Shown: positions 25,019 through 34,247, counted from the stretch's first letter. The stretch is 55,637 nt of DNA from Candidatus Methanomethylophilaceae archaeon (GCA_017461225.1 JAFTYV010000001.1:1-55637); one strand, 5' to 3'. The notes: a model not told the origin generated them from the letters alone. Numbers and translations are program-made.

Positions 25019-27168
25019 CTTATCACCCTCCCCTCCTTCCAGCCCTCGTCGTTCGGGAGGCGCATTATGTTCTCCACGTACTCGGCGTACTCGAGGACGG
25101 ACCTCACGCCCACGCCGACCTTCCCGAAGCGCGCCATGCGGCACCTCCCGGACAGGGGTCTGGCTATGTCGCTGATCAGCAGGTCGGGGTCCAGGGAGGA
25201 CATGTCCTCCAGAAGGTCCTCGACCTCGTAGTCCGTGGTGATCATTTCCATGTGGCGGGAGTAGATGCGGGAACCGTTCTTGCGGGGGCTCGAGACGAAA
25301 CCGACCCTCACGATGTCGGCACCCAGGTCCTGAAGCAGGTCTATCAGCCAGTCCACGTTGTGCGTGAGCTTGTTCATCACTATCACCCTCTTCCCGGCGA
25401 ACCTGTGGCGGTGGTCGACCACGAACGCGTCGTACTCCGCACAGACATTCCCGGCCTCCTCCTCGGCCTCGGCCTCCATCCCGAGTTCGGACCCCACGGC
25501 GCGGAGCCACTCGGTGTAGTCATGCAGACCCACCGGCATGGGGACGGGGAACGGCCTGCGACCCGTCCTGGATTCTATTATGGATGCGAGTTCGCGGGAG
25601 TTGGCGTTGTCGGTGACCATCATGTCCATGGACGCCCTGCAGTAGTTCCTCACGGTGTCCGAGGTGGTCTCGTCCAGGAACCTGCAGTTCTCCCTCAGTC
25701 CGAAACGGGCGAGCATGCGCTCCAGCTCCCTGGCGTGCTCCCGGGACTGGAGGTCGAAGAAGGACGTGCCTATCAGGTTCACGTAACCCGGTTCCACCGG
25801 CACATCGGGATCGATCATGTCCGCGATCGCACCGGCGGCCATCATGAACCCGTCCGTGTACTCGCCGCATATGTCCCCGTCGGCAGGGACCAGGTGGAAG
25901 CGCACATCGGGATGCAGTCCCGATACCCTTGTCAGGAGGGCCTCACAGTCGTCCCCGATTATCCCTGGCATGCAGGTGGTGACCACGGCTATGTCATGGA
26001 AACCCTCGGCCACCGTGGCCTCCAGCGCCTCCTCCAGGAACCCGATGCCCCCGAATATGGAGGCGCTGTCGTCCATCATGGTGCAGCGGATGTTGCACTG
26101 CGGGTCCCTGCGGTACACCCCGCGGGCGTACAGGTCCAGGATGGCCTTCCCGCGTGTGGTCGCCATCAGGTACTGGCAGCTGCGGGGCCCATGGATCACC
26201 ACGGCGACATCGTTCATCTTCAGGAACGCCGCCGTGGCACCGTAGGCCGCACATGAGCTCATGACGCGGTGGTCCCGGATGGACCCCCTGACCCCGCACC
26301 CGTGGCAACCCGATCGTGCGACGGGGACCCCGCCGGACGATGGACGGATCTCCCTCCCGGCCGCCAGGTCGGACATCTGGTCGTCGTCCAGGGGGGTCGG
26401 GGCGACCGCGGCGACCCTACCCTCGGACACGTCGAGGATGCGCTGGGCTATCGCATCGAGCGATGCAGCGACCTCCGAATCTGGGTGGAGCTCCCTGACG
26501 GTGTGGCCTGCGGCCTCCGCCTCCGCGAAGAGCCTGTCGCGGGGTATGACCGATATGACCTCGGTCCCGGTGGCCGCCGCGAACCTGCGGACGGTCTCCT
26601 CCTCCCCCTTGACACCGCGGGAGTTGAGGATTATGCCTATGAGACGGGGGGAACCGGTGTCGAAGTTCTCCAGACCCTTCATGATGTTGTTGGCGGCGTA
26701 CATCGACATGAACTCGCCGGACGTGACCAGGATTATGCCGTCCGCGTACTCGCCCCTCAGGGGGACGGCGAAACCGCCGCAGACCACGTCGCCCAGGACG
26801 TCGTAGACCCTGACGTCGGTGTCCAGGTCGTCGGCACCCAGCTTCCTGAGCGTGTCGAAGGTCGTGAGGATGCCGCGACCGGCGCACCCTATGCCGGGCT
26901 CCGGTCCGCCGGCCTCCGCGCAGAGGACCCCGGCGGTGCCCTCGACGATGATGTCCTCCAACCTCCTCTGGGGGAGCGGTACGGAACGCACGTACTCCAG
27001 AACGGTCTTCTGCGCCTCGCCTCCGAGGAGGAGCCTCGTGGAGTCGTGCTTGGGGTCGCATCCGACCTGCAGCACCTTGAGACCCCTGGAGGCCAACGCC
27101 ACGGAGATGTTCGCAGACATCGTGGATTTCCCTATTCCGCCCTTGCCGTAGATCGCCACCTGATACAT
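25015..27168 (-). CDS. NifH-NifD-like fusion protein (nitrogenase-superfamily reductase, copy 2)
   Basis: A 717-residue fusion with the same order as copy 1. The NifH-like part (1 to about 275) has P-loop GKGGIGKST at 8-16 and cluster cysteines Cys95 and Cys130. The NifD-like part has Cys306 (SSCAAYGA), Cys331 (HGPRSCQY) and Cys399 (TTCMPGIIGDD). The linker between the two includes PLDDDQMSDL, close to PLDDGQLSDL in copy 1, so the fusion predates the duplication. The NifH-like halves are more alike than the D-like halves, whose C-terminal thirds differ strongly; the copies probably share the electron-donor chemistry and differ in substrate. No CobN-like gene adjoins this copy. A perfect-arm regulon operator lies 45 bases upstream of the start codon. 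Confidence 0.88.
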   Translation of the reverse strand: MYQVAIYGKGGIGKSTMSANISVALASRGLKVLQVGCDPKHDSTRLLLGGEAQKTVLEYVRSVPLPQRRLEDIIVEGTAGVLCAEAGGPEPGIGCAGRGILTTFDTLRKLGADDLDTDVRVYDVLGDVVCGGFAVPLRGEYADGIILVTSGEFMSMYAANNIMKGLENFDTGSPRLIGIILNSRGVKGEEETVRRFAAATGTEVISVIPRDRLFAEAEAAGHTVRELHPDSEVAASLDAIAQRILDVSEGRVAAVAPTPLDDDQMSDLAAGREIRPSSGGVPVARSGCHGCGVRGSIRDHRVMSSCAAYGATAAFLKMNDVAVVIHGPRSCQYLMATTRGKAILDLYARGVYRRDPQCNIRCTMMDDSASIFGGIGFLEEALEATVAEGFHDIAVVTTCMPGIIGDDCEALLTRVSGLHPDVRFHLVPADGDICGEYTDGFMMAAGAIADMIDPDVPVEPGYVNLIGTSFFDLQSREHARELERMLARFGLRENCRFLDETTSDTVRNYCRASMDMMVTDNANSRELASIIESRTGRRPFPVPMPVGLHDYTEWLRAVGSELGMEAEAEEEAGNVCAEYDAFVVDHRHRFAGKRVIVMNKLTHNVDWLIDLLQDLGADIVRVGFVSSPRKNGSRIYSRHMEMITTDYEVEDLLEDMSSLDPDLLISDIARPLSGRCRMARFGKVGVGVRSVLEYAEYVENIMRLPNDEGWKEGRVIR

Positions 27169-27212
27169 CTGAATTACCTTGGAAGATGGAGGGGTTGTGG
27201 TTATTTAACCTG

Positions 27213-27229
27213 TTGGATTATACATCCAA
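27213..27229. promoter_or_regulatory. TTGGAT-N5-ATCCAA operator, second NifHD-NifK operon
   Basis: TTGGATTATACATCCAA: both arms are perfect. It lies just upstream of an AT-rich stretch (27202-27210) that could be the leftward TATA box. Confidence 0.8.
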
Positions 27230-27275
27230 TGCACCCGGGGGAACCGTTCTCAGGCACCGGGAGTGGGAAAACGGA

Positions 27276-27293
27276 CGCCCCCTAGCGGGGGCG
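27276..27293 (-). terminator. Hairpin after importer C operon
   Basis: CGCCCCC / GGGGGCG stem, loop TAGC. Read leftward it is followed by TCCGTTTTCCC. It lies 25 bases past the stop of the ATPase at 27318. Confidence 0.5.
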
Positions 27294-27317
27294 GAAAGGA
27301 CGGACGGCCGTCCTGTT

Positions 27318-28124
27318 TCAGATCAGGTCGTGGCCTCTCCTGACCCTCTTCGGCAGTACGAACAGCTCGCCGTCGTCATCGAAACCCACGGATGCGCTGA
27401 CGTCGTAGACCTTCTCTATCAGCTCCGGCGTGATGACCTCCTTCGGCTTCCCGATACCGAGGATCTCGCCCTTCCTCATGATGATGCAGAGGTCGCAGTA
27501 CCTGGCCATCAGCGAGATGTCGTGCTCCGCCACGAGGATCGTCATGTCCTTCTTGACCATGGCGTTGAGGTACTCCATCACGTCGAGCTTGTACTTCATG
27601 TCCAGGTGCGAGGTGGGCTCGTCCACCAGCATCAGCCTGGGCTCCTGCACGTAGGCCTTCGCGATCAGGACGCGCTGCTGCTCACCGGATGAGAGCATGT
27701 TCAGCTGCCTGTCCTGCAGATGGGCGACACCGAACTTCTCCATCGCGTCGAACACGACCGACTCGTCGTTCTCGGTCTCCCACCACACGTTCTTCAGGAA
27801 CGGGTAGCGGCCCATCATGACCGTCTCGTAGACGGTGAGGCCGAAGCTGTTCCTGAGCTCCGCGGGGACGTTGGCGACCTTCCTGGCCACCTCGGCGGGA
27901 CTCTTGTCCAGGACCGACTCCCCGTCGATGAGGATCTCCCCGGAGGACGGGTCGTGCATCCTGTTGATGCACTTCATCATCGTGGACTTCCCGCAACCGT
28001 TCGGTCCTATCAGGCCTACCAGCATGCCGGGCGGTATCGAGTAGGACACGCCGCGCACGGCGTGGTAGCCGTCATCGTAGTACTTCTGGAGGTCCCTGAC
28101 CTCCAGCAACGGGACATCATCCAT
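27318..28124 (-). CDS. FecE/BtuD-type ABC importer ATPase (importer C)
   Basis: A 268-residue ATPase. The start was set at MDDVPLLEVRDL, 8 bases inside the end of the permease gene; the frame is open further upstream but that part is not family-like. Walker A is GPNGCGKST, the signature LSSGEQQR departs from LSGGQ, Walker B is LMLVDEPTSHLD, and the switch is EHD. It is the last gene of a four-gene leftward operon. Its ATPase lineage differs from those of importers A and B. Confidence 0.92.
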   Translation of the reverse strand: MDDVPLLEVRDLQKYYDDGYHAVRGVSYSIPPGMLVGLIGPNGCGKSTMMKCINRMHDPSSGEILIDGESVLDKSPAEVARKVANVPAELRNSFGLTVYETVMMGRYPFLKNVWWETENDESVVFDAMEKFGVAHLQDRQLNMLSSGEQQRVLIAKAYVQEPRLMLVDEPTSHLDMKYKLDVMEYLNAMVKKDMTILVAEHDISLMARYCDLCIIMRKGEILGIGKPKEVITPELIEKVYDVSASVGFDDDGELFVLPKRVRRGHDLI

Positions 28125-30978
28125 CGTACATCCTCCCCTTCCTGATGAGAAGGTACGCGAACACCGGCGCACCTATGATCGTGGTTATCGCACCGACCGG
28201 AAGCTCCATCGGGATCATCACCATCTTCGCGAACAGGTCCGCGGCGAGCATCAGGGCGCCTCCGACGACCATGGAGGCCGGCATGACCAGCCTGTGGTCG
28301 CCACCGAGGATCATGCGGCACAGGTGCGGGACGACGAGTCCCACGAAGCCGATGATACCCACGAACGCGACGCAGACCGAGGCCAGAACCGACGCGAGGA
28401 TGAGCATCCACCTGTTGAACCTGCGGACGTCCAGACCCATCTGGCGGGCCTGGTCCTCGCCCAGGAGGACGAGGTTGAACTCCTTGGCCCAGATCAGGGA
28501 GACCACGGACATGGTCACCGCCGGGATCAGGATGAGCAGCGCCTCGCTCCAGTCGATGTTGGCGAACGATCCGAACAGCCACGACATCACGCTGTTGAGC
28601 TTGTCGCCGGCCATGCTCATCATGAGCGTCTGCACCGCCGAGAAGACCAGACCGATGATGACTCCGGCCAGGACGTAGTTTATGGACGAACCGCCGGACT
28701 TCTCGGCCAGGAGCATCGTGGCGCCGAACGCCACCACGCCCCCGACCATGGCCACTATGGGCGTCACGTAGGTGATGCTGTCCAGGAGGCCGAAGAACGT
28801 GAAATCGAACGCTATGGTCGCCACGGCCGCGACACCGGCACCCGCGGAGACACCCATGATGTAGGGGTCGACCATCGGGTTGCGGATGATGGCCTGGTAG
28901 ATGGATCCGGATATCGAGAGTCCGAGTCCGACACCGAAGGCGGCGACCGCCCTGGAGCACCTGGAGTCGAACACGATGATCTCATCATCGGATATCTCCT
29001 GCCCGGACAGCGTCTTCTCTATGGCCGACCCGAGGATCGACATCGTCTCCCCGAGGGTGTAGTTCCCTCCGGGACCGTATGCGAGGCTGGCGATGAACAG
29101 CACGAAGCCTATGGCCAGACCCACCAGGATGACGGTCACGAGCCTGCGCTTGTTCCTGGCCACCTTGGATGTGCGCTCGTTGTTGAAACCGCTGTGCTCC
29201 CTCAGCTTGGAGTTGATGTACGCCAGCGGGGGCATCCCCCTGACCCTGCTCATGTGGAGCAGGAGCAGCACGGCCGCCAGGATCAGGACCGCCGCCACGG
29301 CCACGGCGACCCACAGGGGGTCGGTTCCGCTGTCGTCGGAGGGCGTCACCCACAGGGGCATGGCGCCTGCGTAAGCGAACATCCCCCCGTCGGTCCCGTT
29401 GTAGAGCATGCCGTCGATGACGATGACGGCGTCCATGGTCCACTCCTGGATCTCCTCGGGATGCGTGGTGCCGCTGAGGATGTTCCCGTCGAGGTCCATG
29501 GTGTAGATGTACCCGCCGGTCTCGTACTCCACGGAGTACAGCGTGTCCCCGTTCACCAGCACCAGCGGTGCCTTGAACGAGGTGTCGAACGCGTGCATCA
29601 GCTCGTGGGTGCCGTCGAGGTCCATCCTCCAGAGACCGTCGTAGTTGTTGTAGTACACCCCTGTGAACCCGTCGGACTCCACCGGGAGGATGTACGTGGA
29701 GCAGAGCCCCACCTCCATGTCCTTGTAGAGCTCCACGAGGCCGGAGGACGTCAGCTCGTAGATCGCGATACCTCCGTACCTGGAGTTCATGCCTATGCCG
29801 TCGGAGAACGAGAACACTATGCGGTCCCCGATCACCACGGGGGTGTTGACTCCCCCGTACTCCCTCACGACACCGTTCTGCTCCTCCTCGTAGGTGTAGA
29901 CCTTGACGGAGTCCATCAACTCCCCGGTGTAGCGGTCGAACGCGTACAGGCACCCGTCGAGGGAGCCGGTGTACACCACGTCGCCGTCCACCGTCGGGCA
30001 GCTGTAGTACGAGCGTCCGCCGAGGGGGGACTTCCAGATGACCTCCAGGTCCAGATCGGTGCAGTACATGTACCCGCCGCATGACGAGAAATACAGGACC
30101 CCGGAGTCGTAGACGACGGACGTCGGCCCGGCGTTGTAGACGGTGCCCACGAGGTCCGTTCCGGTCGCATTGGGGACAGGCAGGGTCAGGACCTCCGAGT
30201 AGTCCTCGCCCGGACCGGTCACCGGTATCCTGTAGAGGTTCCCGTTGGTCGCGGGGAGGTAGACGTGACCGCCCACGACCGCACCGGTCGTCGTCTCGTA
30301 TCCGGCACCCTTCTCGTAGGAGAAGCTCCAGAGCTCCTCCCCCGTGAAGCGGTCGTAGCAGTACAGGGTGGGGTCCGCCATCACGGCCGTGTAACCGCCG
30401 CCGGCGACCACGTACGCACGCGGACCCTCCACCAGCACGGTGGAGCAGACGTAGTTGGACTGGCCGTACGTGTACTGCCACGCCACGTGTCCGGGTGTGT
30501 CGTCCAGGACCGCGGTCTGGTGCCCGCTCGATCCCGAATCCCCGCGGACCATCGTCCACGAGGACCTGTAATCGGGGGTCTCGGTCGGGAGCACCCCCTC
30601 GGGGTAGAAACCGACGGCGACGCATCCGCCCGTGTACGCCGAACCCATGTCCAGCGAACCGGTGACGTCGTCCCACTGGGTACCTCCCCATGTGTACATC
30701 CTCCACGAGGACCGCGTGTCCCCGATCGTCCTCTCACGGAGACCATCCACCGCCAGTGACCCATCGTGGGTGACCACGTGTCCGTCGGACTCGAAGGCCC
30801 TCGAGACGATGTCCATGTAGGTGTCCCCCGAGGCCTGGTGCCACGAGGTGTCCCCGTCTCCCCCGTCCAGAAGGACGAGGTCCCCTGCGGCCCCCTCCGA
30901 ACCGGTGACGACCAACGGCACCGAGCACAGGAGGACGGCCAATGTCATTATGGTCGCAACCTTGGAAAAGCGGTTCAA
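28117..30978 (-). CDS. Fusion of extracytoplasmic PQQ-like beta-propeller with FecCD-type permease (importer C)
   Basis: A 953-residue protein, almost three times the usual permease length. Residues 1-28 form a signal or anchor helix. Residues about 30-150 are a small extracytoplasmic region. Residues about 160-545 show repeats of the PQQ/quinoprotein propeller type, for example GGHVYLPATNGNLYRI and DGDVVYTGSLDGCLYAFD, with tryptophan-containing blades (EELWSFSY, EVIWKSPL). A helix at about 555-575 leads into a cytoplasmic Arg/Lys stretch and then a complete FecCD permease (about 620-953) with CSRAVAAFGVGLGLSISG, RNPMVDPYIMGVSAGAG and GIIGFVGLVVPHLCR. One uninterrupted reading frame and ATGA-type overlaps on both sides argue against an assembly error. 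The propeller could capture substrate or dock the binding protein; this is inference. Confidence 0.85.
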   Translation of the reverse strand: MNRFSKVATIMTLAVLLCSVPLVVTGSEGAAGDLVLLDGGDGDTSWHQASGDTYMDIVSRAFESDGHVVTHDGSLAVDGLRERTIGDTRSSWRMYTWGGTQWDDVTGSLDMGSAYTGGCVAVGFYPEGVLPTETPDYRSSWTMVRGDSGSSGHQTAVLDDTPGHVAWQYTYGQSNYVCSTVLVEGPRAYVVAGGGYTAVMADPTLYCYDRFTGEELWSFSYEKGAGYETTTGAVVGGHVYLPATNGNLYRIPVTGPGEDYSEVLTLPVPNATGTDLVGTVYNAGPTSVVYDSGVLYFSSCGGYMYCTDLDLEVIWKSPLGGRSYYSCPTVDGDVVYTGSLDGCLYAFDRYTGELMDSVKVYTYEEEQNGVVREYGGVNTPVVIGDRIVFSFSDGIGMNSRYGGIAIYELTSSGLVELYKDMEVGLCSTYILPVESDGFTGVYYNNYDGLWRMDLDGTHELMHAFDTSFKAPLVLVNGDTLYSVEYETGGYIYTMDLDGNILSGTTHPEEIQEWTMDAVIVIDGMLYNGTDGGMFAYAGAMPLWVTPSDDSGTDPLWVAVAVAAVLILAAVLLLLHMSRVRGMPPLAYINSKLREHSGFNNERTSKVARNKRRLVTVILVGLAIGFVLFIASLAYGPGGNYTLGETMSILGSAIEKTLSGQEISDDEIIVFDSRCSRAVAAFGVGLGLSISGSIYQAIIRNPMVDPYIMGVSAGAGVAAVATIAFDFTFFGLLDSITYVTPIVAMVGGVVAFGATMLLAEKSGGSSINYVLAGVIIGLVFSAVQTLMMSMAGDKLNSVMSWLFGSFANIDWSEALLILIPAVTMSVVSLIWAKEFNLVLLGEDQARQMGLDVRRFNRWMLILASVLASVCVAFVGIIGFVGLVVPHLCRMILGGDHRLVMPASMVVGGALMLAADLFAKMVMIPMELPVGAITTIIGAPVFAYLLIRKGRMYDG

Positions 30979-32330
30979 ACCGAACCCTCCTTCGTGAATG
31001 TGAGGTAATCGCGGTACCCGTCGCCGATGAACTTCGGGACGTCGATACCGTCGTCGAACGCACCGCCGTGGACCATCCTTGCCATGAGCTCGGCCATCTG
31101 GGCCACACGGGGTCCCGGACGCGATGCGAGGTCGCAGGCGTCACCCACCAGTAGGTAGATGTTCCCCTGCTTGTACGCGGTGGTCCCGCGCCACTCCGAG
31201 GACATGGACGCGATCATCGCGTCGTAGTCCGACTGCGTGGCCTCGTAGTCGTTGGTGACCACCACTATGTAGTGCGGGTCGTTCCTGAGGACGGTCTCGG
31301 CGTTGACCTGAACCCATCCCGACTCCCCCGAGTAGACGTTGTGTGCGCGGACGTGCGTCATGATGTCCGAGATGTACTTGTTGGATCCGGAGACCCACGG
31401 CGACTTCACGGCGGATAGGGACAGCATCACCGGCTTGTCCCACACGTCGGCGTAGGAGCGGAGGACGTCCTCCACATCCCCTATCTGGGACTCCGTCGTC
31501 CCGATGAGCTCCACCGCGGCACCGCCCAGACCGAGGGCCACACCCACCATGTAGGTGTTGTCCATGACGGTGGATATCGCCTCACCGCCGTTGGTGACCA
31601 GCACGTCCACGCCCACGGAACGGAGCTTCTCGGCCATCTGGACGTGGGCGTTCTGACTGCCTGTGCACACGACCAGGTCGGGATCCTGCTTGAGGACCAT
31701 CTCGTAGCTCGGGTTGGTGAAACCACCGACCACCGCGATGGAACCGTCCTCGTGACCCTCGGCCACCGCGGACGGGTAGTTGCTGTACATGTCCGTGCCG
31801 ACGATCCTGTCCAGACCCCCGACCGCGCAGACGGTCTCGGTCACGGACGGCGATATCGCCACCACGCGCTCCGGCACGGGGTACCCGTAGAAGCACACCC
31901 CCGTGTCGTCGACGGCGCATGTCGGGACCCCGCCCTGCGGACGGTAGCCCCAGCAGACCGCCGAGTAGTCGTCGACCTCTATGTCCGAGGGATCGCCCGT
32001 GACCCGGGTCCACTCCCTCTGTCCCCTCTCGACGACGAATAGGGACCATTCGGATCCGGAACCGTTGGACACGGAGCCTATGGAGACGACACGTCCCCCC
32101 TCCATGACCAGTTCCAGCCCGTTCCTGTCGCATGCGTACTCCAGGGCACCGACGGGGTCCGGATCGTCATCCGTGTCCACGCCGGTGTAGATGACATCGT
32201 ACTCACCGAAATCGATGAGGATGCCGGATGTTGCGGTGAACGATGCCGACGAGACCGCCAGCACCGTCACGGCCAGTCCTATGACGAGGACGACCACCGA
32301 CAGGGCTATCTTGAACCTGCTCGCCTGCAT
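30975..32330 (-). CDS. BtuF/FecB-type binding protein with extra N-terminal domain (importer C)
   Basis: A 451-residue protein with an N-terminal membrane helix (8-28). The first ~130 residues after it (GALEYACDRNGLELVMEGG, SEWSLFVVERGQREW, AVCWGYRP) resemble a DUF4430/transcobalamin-like domain. Residues about 155-440 are a well-conserved BtuF-type fold: PERVVAISPSVTETVCAVGG, DRIVGTDMYSNYP, VGGFTNPSYEMVLKQDPDLVV and the C-terminal SRPGPRVAQMAELMA. Its stop overlaps the propeller-permease start. Of the four binding proteins here it is the closest to cobalamin- and iron-complex-binding homologues. A cobalamin or related corrinoid ligand is plausible but unproven. Confidence 0.88.
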   Translation of the reverse strand: MQASRFKIALSVVVLVIGLAVTVLAVSSASFTATSGILIDFGEYDVIYTGVDTDDDPDPVGALEYACDRNGLELVMEGGRVVSIGSVSNGSGSEWSLFVVERGQREWTRVTGDPSDIEVDDYSAVCWGYRPQGGVPTCAVDDTGVCFYGYPVPERVVAISPSVTETVCAVGGLDRIVGTDMYSNYPSAVAEGHEDGSIAVVGGFTNPSYEMVLKQDPDLVVCTGSQNAHVQMAEKLRSVGVDVLVTNGGEAISTVMDNTYMVGVALGLGGAAVELIGTTESQIGDVEDVLRSYADVWDKPVMLSLSAVKSPWVSGSNKYISDIMTHVRAHNVYSGESGWVQVNAETVLRNDPHYIVVVTNDYEATQSDYDAMIASMSSEWRGTTAYKQGNIYLLVGDACDLASRPGPRVAQMAELMARMVHGGAFDDGIDVPKFIGDGYRDYLTFTKEGSV

Positions 32331-32352
32331 CGTGTCACCTTAATGGGTTTCA

Positions 32353-33147
32353 TCAGTTGTAGACGATCTTGAACTCGGGGTTCTCCGAGACGGACAGCCC
32401 GTCCATCATGATGTTGGATGTGGTCCAGACACCGTTGTCCTTGACGTACTGCCCCCACCAGTGCCAGTTGCCCTCGGCGTCCTGGTACATGTTCAGTCCG
32501 TAGAGGGAGTCGATTCCGTACGCCTTGCCGTCCTTCTCGGTGGCGACGAAGGGGATCTTGTAGTCGTTGGTGGCGTCGACGAACGCGTCGATGACCTTGT
32601 CACCCTGCCCGTTGACCTTGAAGGTCATGCCGGAGGAGGACTCGATGGTGAACACGGTTCCCTTCTCGGAACCGTTCCAGACCTTGGCATCCTCGGGTGT
32701 CGGCAGTGTCTTGGTGTCGAGGTTCCAGTCGGCGTACACGATCGCCATGTACCCGTTGCAGTCCGCAGCGGTGATCTGATCCATCATGACGTTGTTGGTC
32801 TCCCATTCCTCCCCGTTCCAGGAGAACTGGGACCACCAGTACCATGTCCCGTCGACCTGCACGGTCGCGAGGTCGAAGAGGGAGCTGATTCCGTTGGGTT
32901 CCCCTGTGTTTCCGTCGGTGCTCGCGACGAAGGGCATGTCGAACTCGTCGGCCGCATCCTCGAACGCATCGATCGCCGTGTCCCCATCCCCGTAGGCCCA
33001 GAAGTAGACCCCCTGGTTGTCCTGGATGAGGAATGTAATCCTGTTCTCGTCATCATCACCGTTGTCGCCTATGAAAACGAAAGCGGCGGCCGCAATCACG
33101 ATGACCGCGACCACTCCGATGGCGAGATACTTCATCTTGTTGTCCAT
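32353..33147 (-). CDS. Membrane-anchored protein with two tandem DUF4430-like repeats (importer C operon)
   Basis: A 264-residue protein with a helix at residues 5-26, an acidic linker (DNGDDDEN), then two copies of a ~105-residue unit. The copies share ITFLI/TVFTI, GD-AIDAF or GDKVIDAF, ADEFDMPFVAS or TNDYKIPFVAT, GISSLFDL or GIDSLYGL, WYWWSQF or WHWWGQY, and NNVMMD or SNIMMD. Each unit is predicted to be a small beta-rich, tryptophan-rich ligand-binding domain of the DUF4430/transcobalamin type; this family call is by pattern only. As first gene of the importer C operon it is probably abundant and may act as an extracytoplasmic scavenger that passes ligand to the binding protein. Confidence 0.68.
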   Translation of the reverse strand: MDNKMKYLAIGVVAVIVIAAAAFVFIGDNGDDDENRITFLIQDNQGVYFWAYGDGDTAIDAFEDAADEFDMPFVASTDGNTGEPNGISSLFDLATVQVDGTWYWWSQFSWNGEEWETNNVMMDQITAADCNGYMAIVYADWNLDTKTLPTPEDAKVWNGSEKGTVFTIESSSGMTFKVNGQGDKVIDAFVDATNDYKIPFVATEKDGKAYGIDSLYGLNMYQDAEGNWHWWGQYVKDNGVWTTSNIMMDGLSVSENPEFKIVYN

Positions 33148-33168
33148 TTGATCTCACCTTTAAGTAAG

Positions 33169-33185
33169 TTGGATGATAAATCCGA
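33169..33185. promoter_or_regulatory. TTGGAT-N5-ATCCAA operator, importer C site 1
   Basis: TTGGATGATAAATCCGA: one mismatch in the right arm. It is 21 bases upstream of the leftward start at 33147, at the likely transcription start. Confidence 0.7.
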
Positions 33186-33189
33186 CCAG

Positions 33190-33200
33190 CTGATATAAAG
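33190..33200 (-). promoter_or_regulatory. TATA-like promoter of importer C
   Basis: CTGATATAAAG on the + strand, read leftward as CTTTATATCAG. It lies between the two operators and 43 bases from the start codon. Confidence 0.5.
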
Positions 33201-33202
33201 AT

Positions 33203-33219
33203 TTGGACGATACATCCAA
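33203..33219. promoter_or_regulatory. TTGGAT-N5-ATCCAA operator, importer C site 2
   Basis: TTGGACGATACATCCAA: one arm mismatch. It also lies just upstream of a rightward TATA-like TTTTATAC (33225-33232), so it could control the divergent gene at 33315 too. Confidence 0.7.
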
Positions 33220-33314
33220 TAGAATTTTATACCCACCAAAATGACCACATGTCAACTGTGGACCGATACCAATCCAACCTCACTACCCTTATCTAAATGC
33301 GTGACGATTCACTT

Positions 33315-34247
33315 CCCATGAAGATGGGAACACTGTTCAGGATCCTCAGGGTCCTGGTCATGGTCGCACTGGTGGTCGCGGTGGCCTACCCTGCCGCGAG
33401 CACCCTCACCGCGACCGACGGGTCCGACATCGCCGTCGGGATCGACGCGACATACGACCTGGGGATGATGGATGCCGACACCCTGGGCGACAACATACGC
33501 AACGCCGTCGGGGACAGGACCGACTGCTCCGTGACCTACGGGCAGGTCACCGTGCCCGTCACGGACCGCAGTGCCGACACGGTCGCTGCCGCGGTCATGT
33601 CCAGCGGCGCGGAGACGGCATCGGTCGTGGGTCCGGACGGCGAGGTGGTCGTCCAGCCCAGCATCTCGTACTCCGACACCGTCGTACAGCGCATAGCGTC
33701 GGGCGTCGTCATGCCCGGCGACCTGCACGGATCCATGGAGTTCGCGATGACGGTCGGGTTCGAATCCGCCGACGGCGGGATCAGGATGGACTGCGAAGCG
33801 GTCTCCGAGAGCAACGGGAAGGGGATAGTGTACACCGTGACCGTCCCCCACATCGTCATGGCGGTCGCACAGGCGTACGGCTGCGACATGGTCTCCGGAA
33901 TCCACGCGGGTTACATGGGACTCTTCGAGGTCGACGTGGGGATGGGAGGGGAGACCCTGGAGAAGCTGGACTTCCACTACTCCGAGGTCGCCGGGGTGTG
34001 CACCCTGGTCGTGACCGGATGCGGTGTGCCCGAGTCCGTCGGCACCATCGGGGGCGCACTGTTCACATCGTCCCCCCTGGGGGACGTCCTCACCATCACC
34101 GCCACCGGCGGGAGCCTGTCCGAGGTCCTGACCGGGGGGATGGATGACGGCAGACTGACCGTGACGGCGGGGGGCGACAGCTACACCATGCCCGCCGACC
34201 TGTCCGCCGCGTTCGTCGACACCATCTCACTGATGGAGGCGGCCTGA
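33315..34247 (+). CDS. Unknown membrane-anchored extracytoplasmic protein
   Basis: I do not recognise the family. The 310-residue product has an N-terminal hydrophobic helix (about residues 8-28, LFRILRVLVMVALVVAVAYP) followed by a soluble, Gly/Val/Asp-rich body without further helices, so it should lie outside the membrane. No metal-binding cysteine pattern is evident. The ATG at 33315 was preferred because it sits close to the helix; ATGs at 33297 and 33321 are also possible and none has a good ribosome-binding site. The stop overlaps the start of the next gene by one base. It is divergent from importer C and may share its second operator. Confidence 0.62.
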   Translation, partial: PMKMGTLFRILRVLVMVALVVAVAYPAASTLTATDGSDIAVGIDATYDLGMMDADTLGDNIRNAVGDRTDCSVTYGQVTVPVTDRSADTVAAAVMSSGAETASVVGPDGEVVVQPSISYSDTVVQRIASGVVMPGDLHGSMEFAMTVGFESADGGIRMDCEAVSESNGKGIVYTVTVPHIVMAVAQAYGCDMVSGIHAGYMGLFEVDVGMGGETLEKLDFHYSEVAGVCTLVVTGCGVPESVGTIGGALFTSSPLGDVLTITATGGSLSEVLTGGMDDGRLTVTAGGDSYTMPADLSAAFVDTISLMEAA

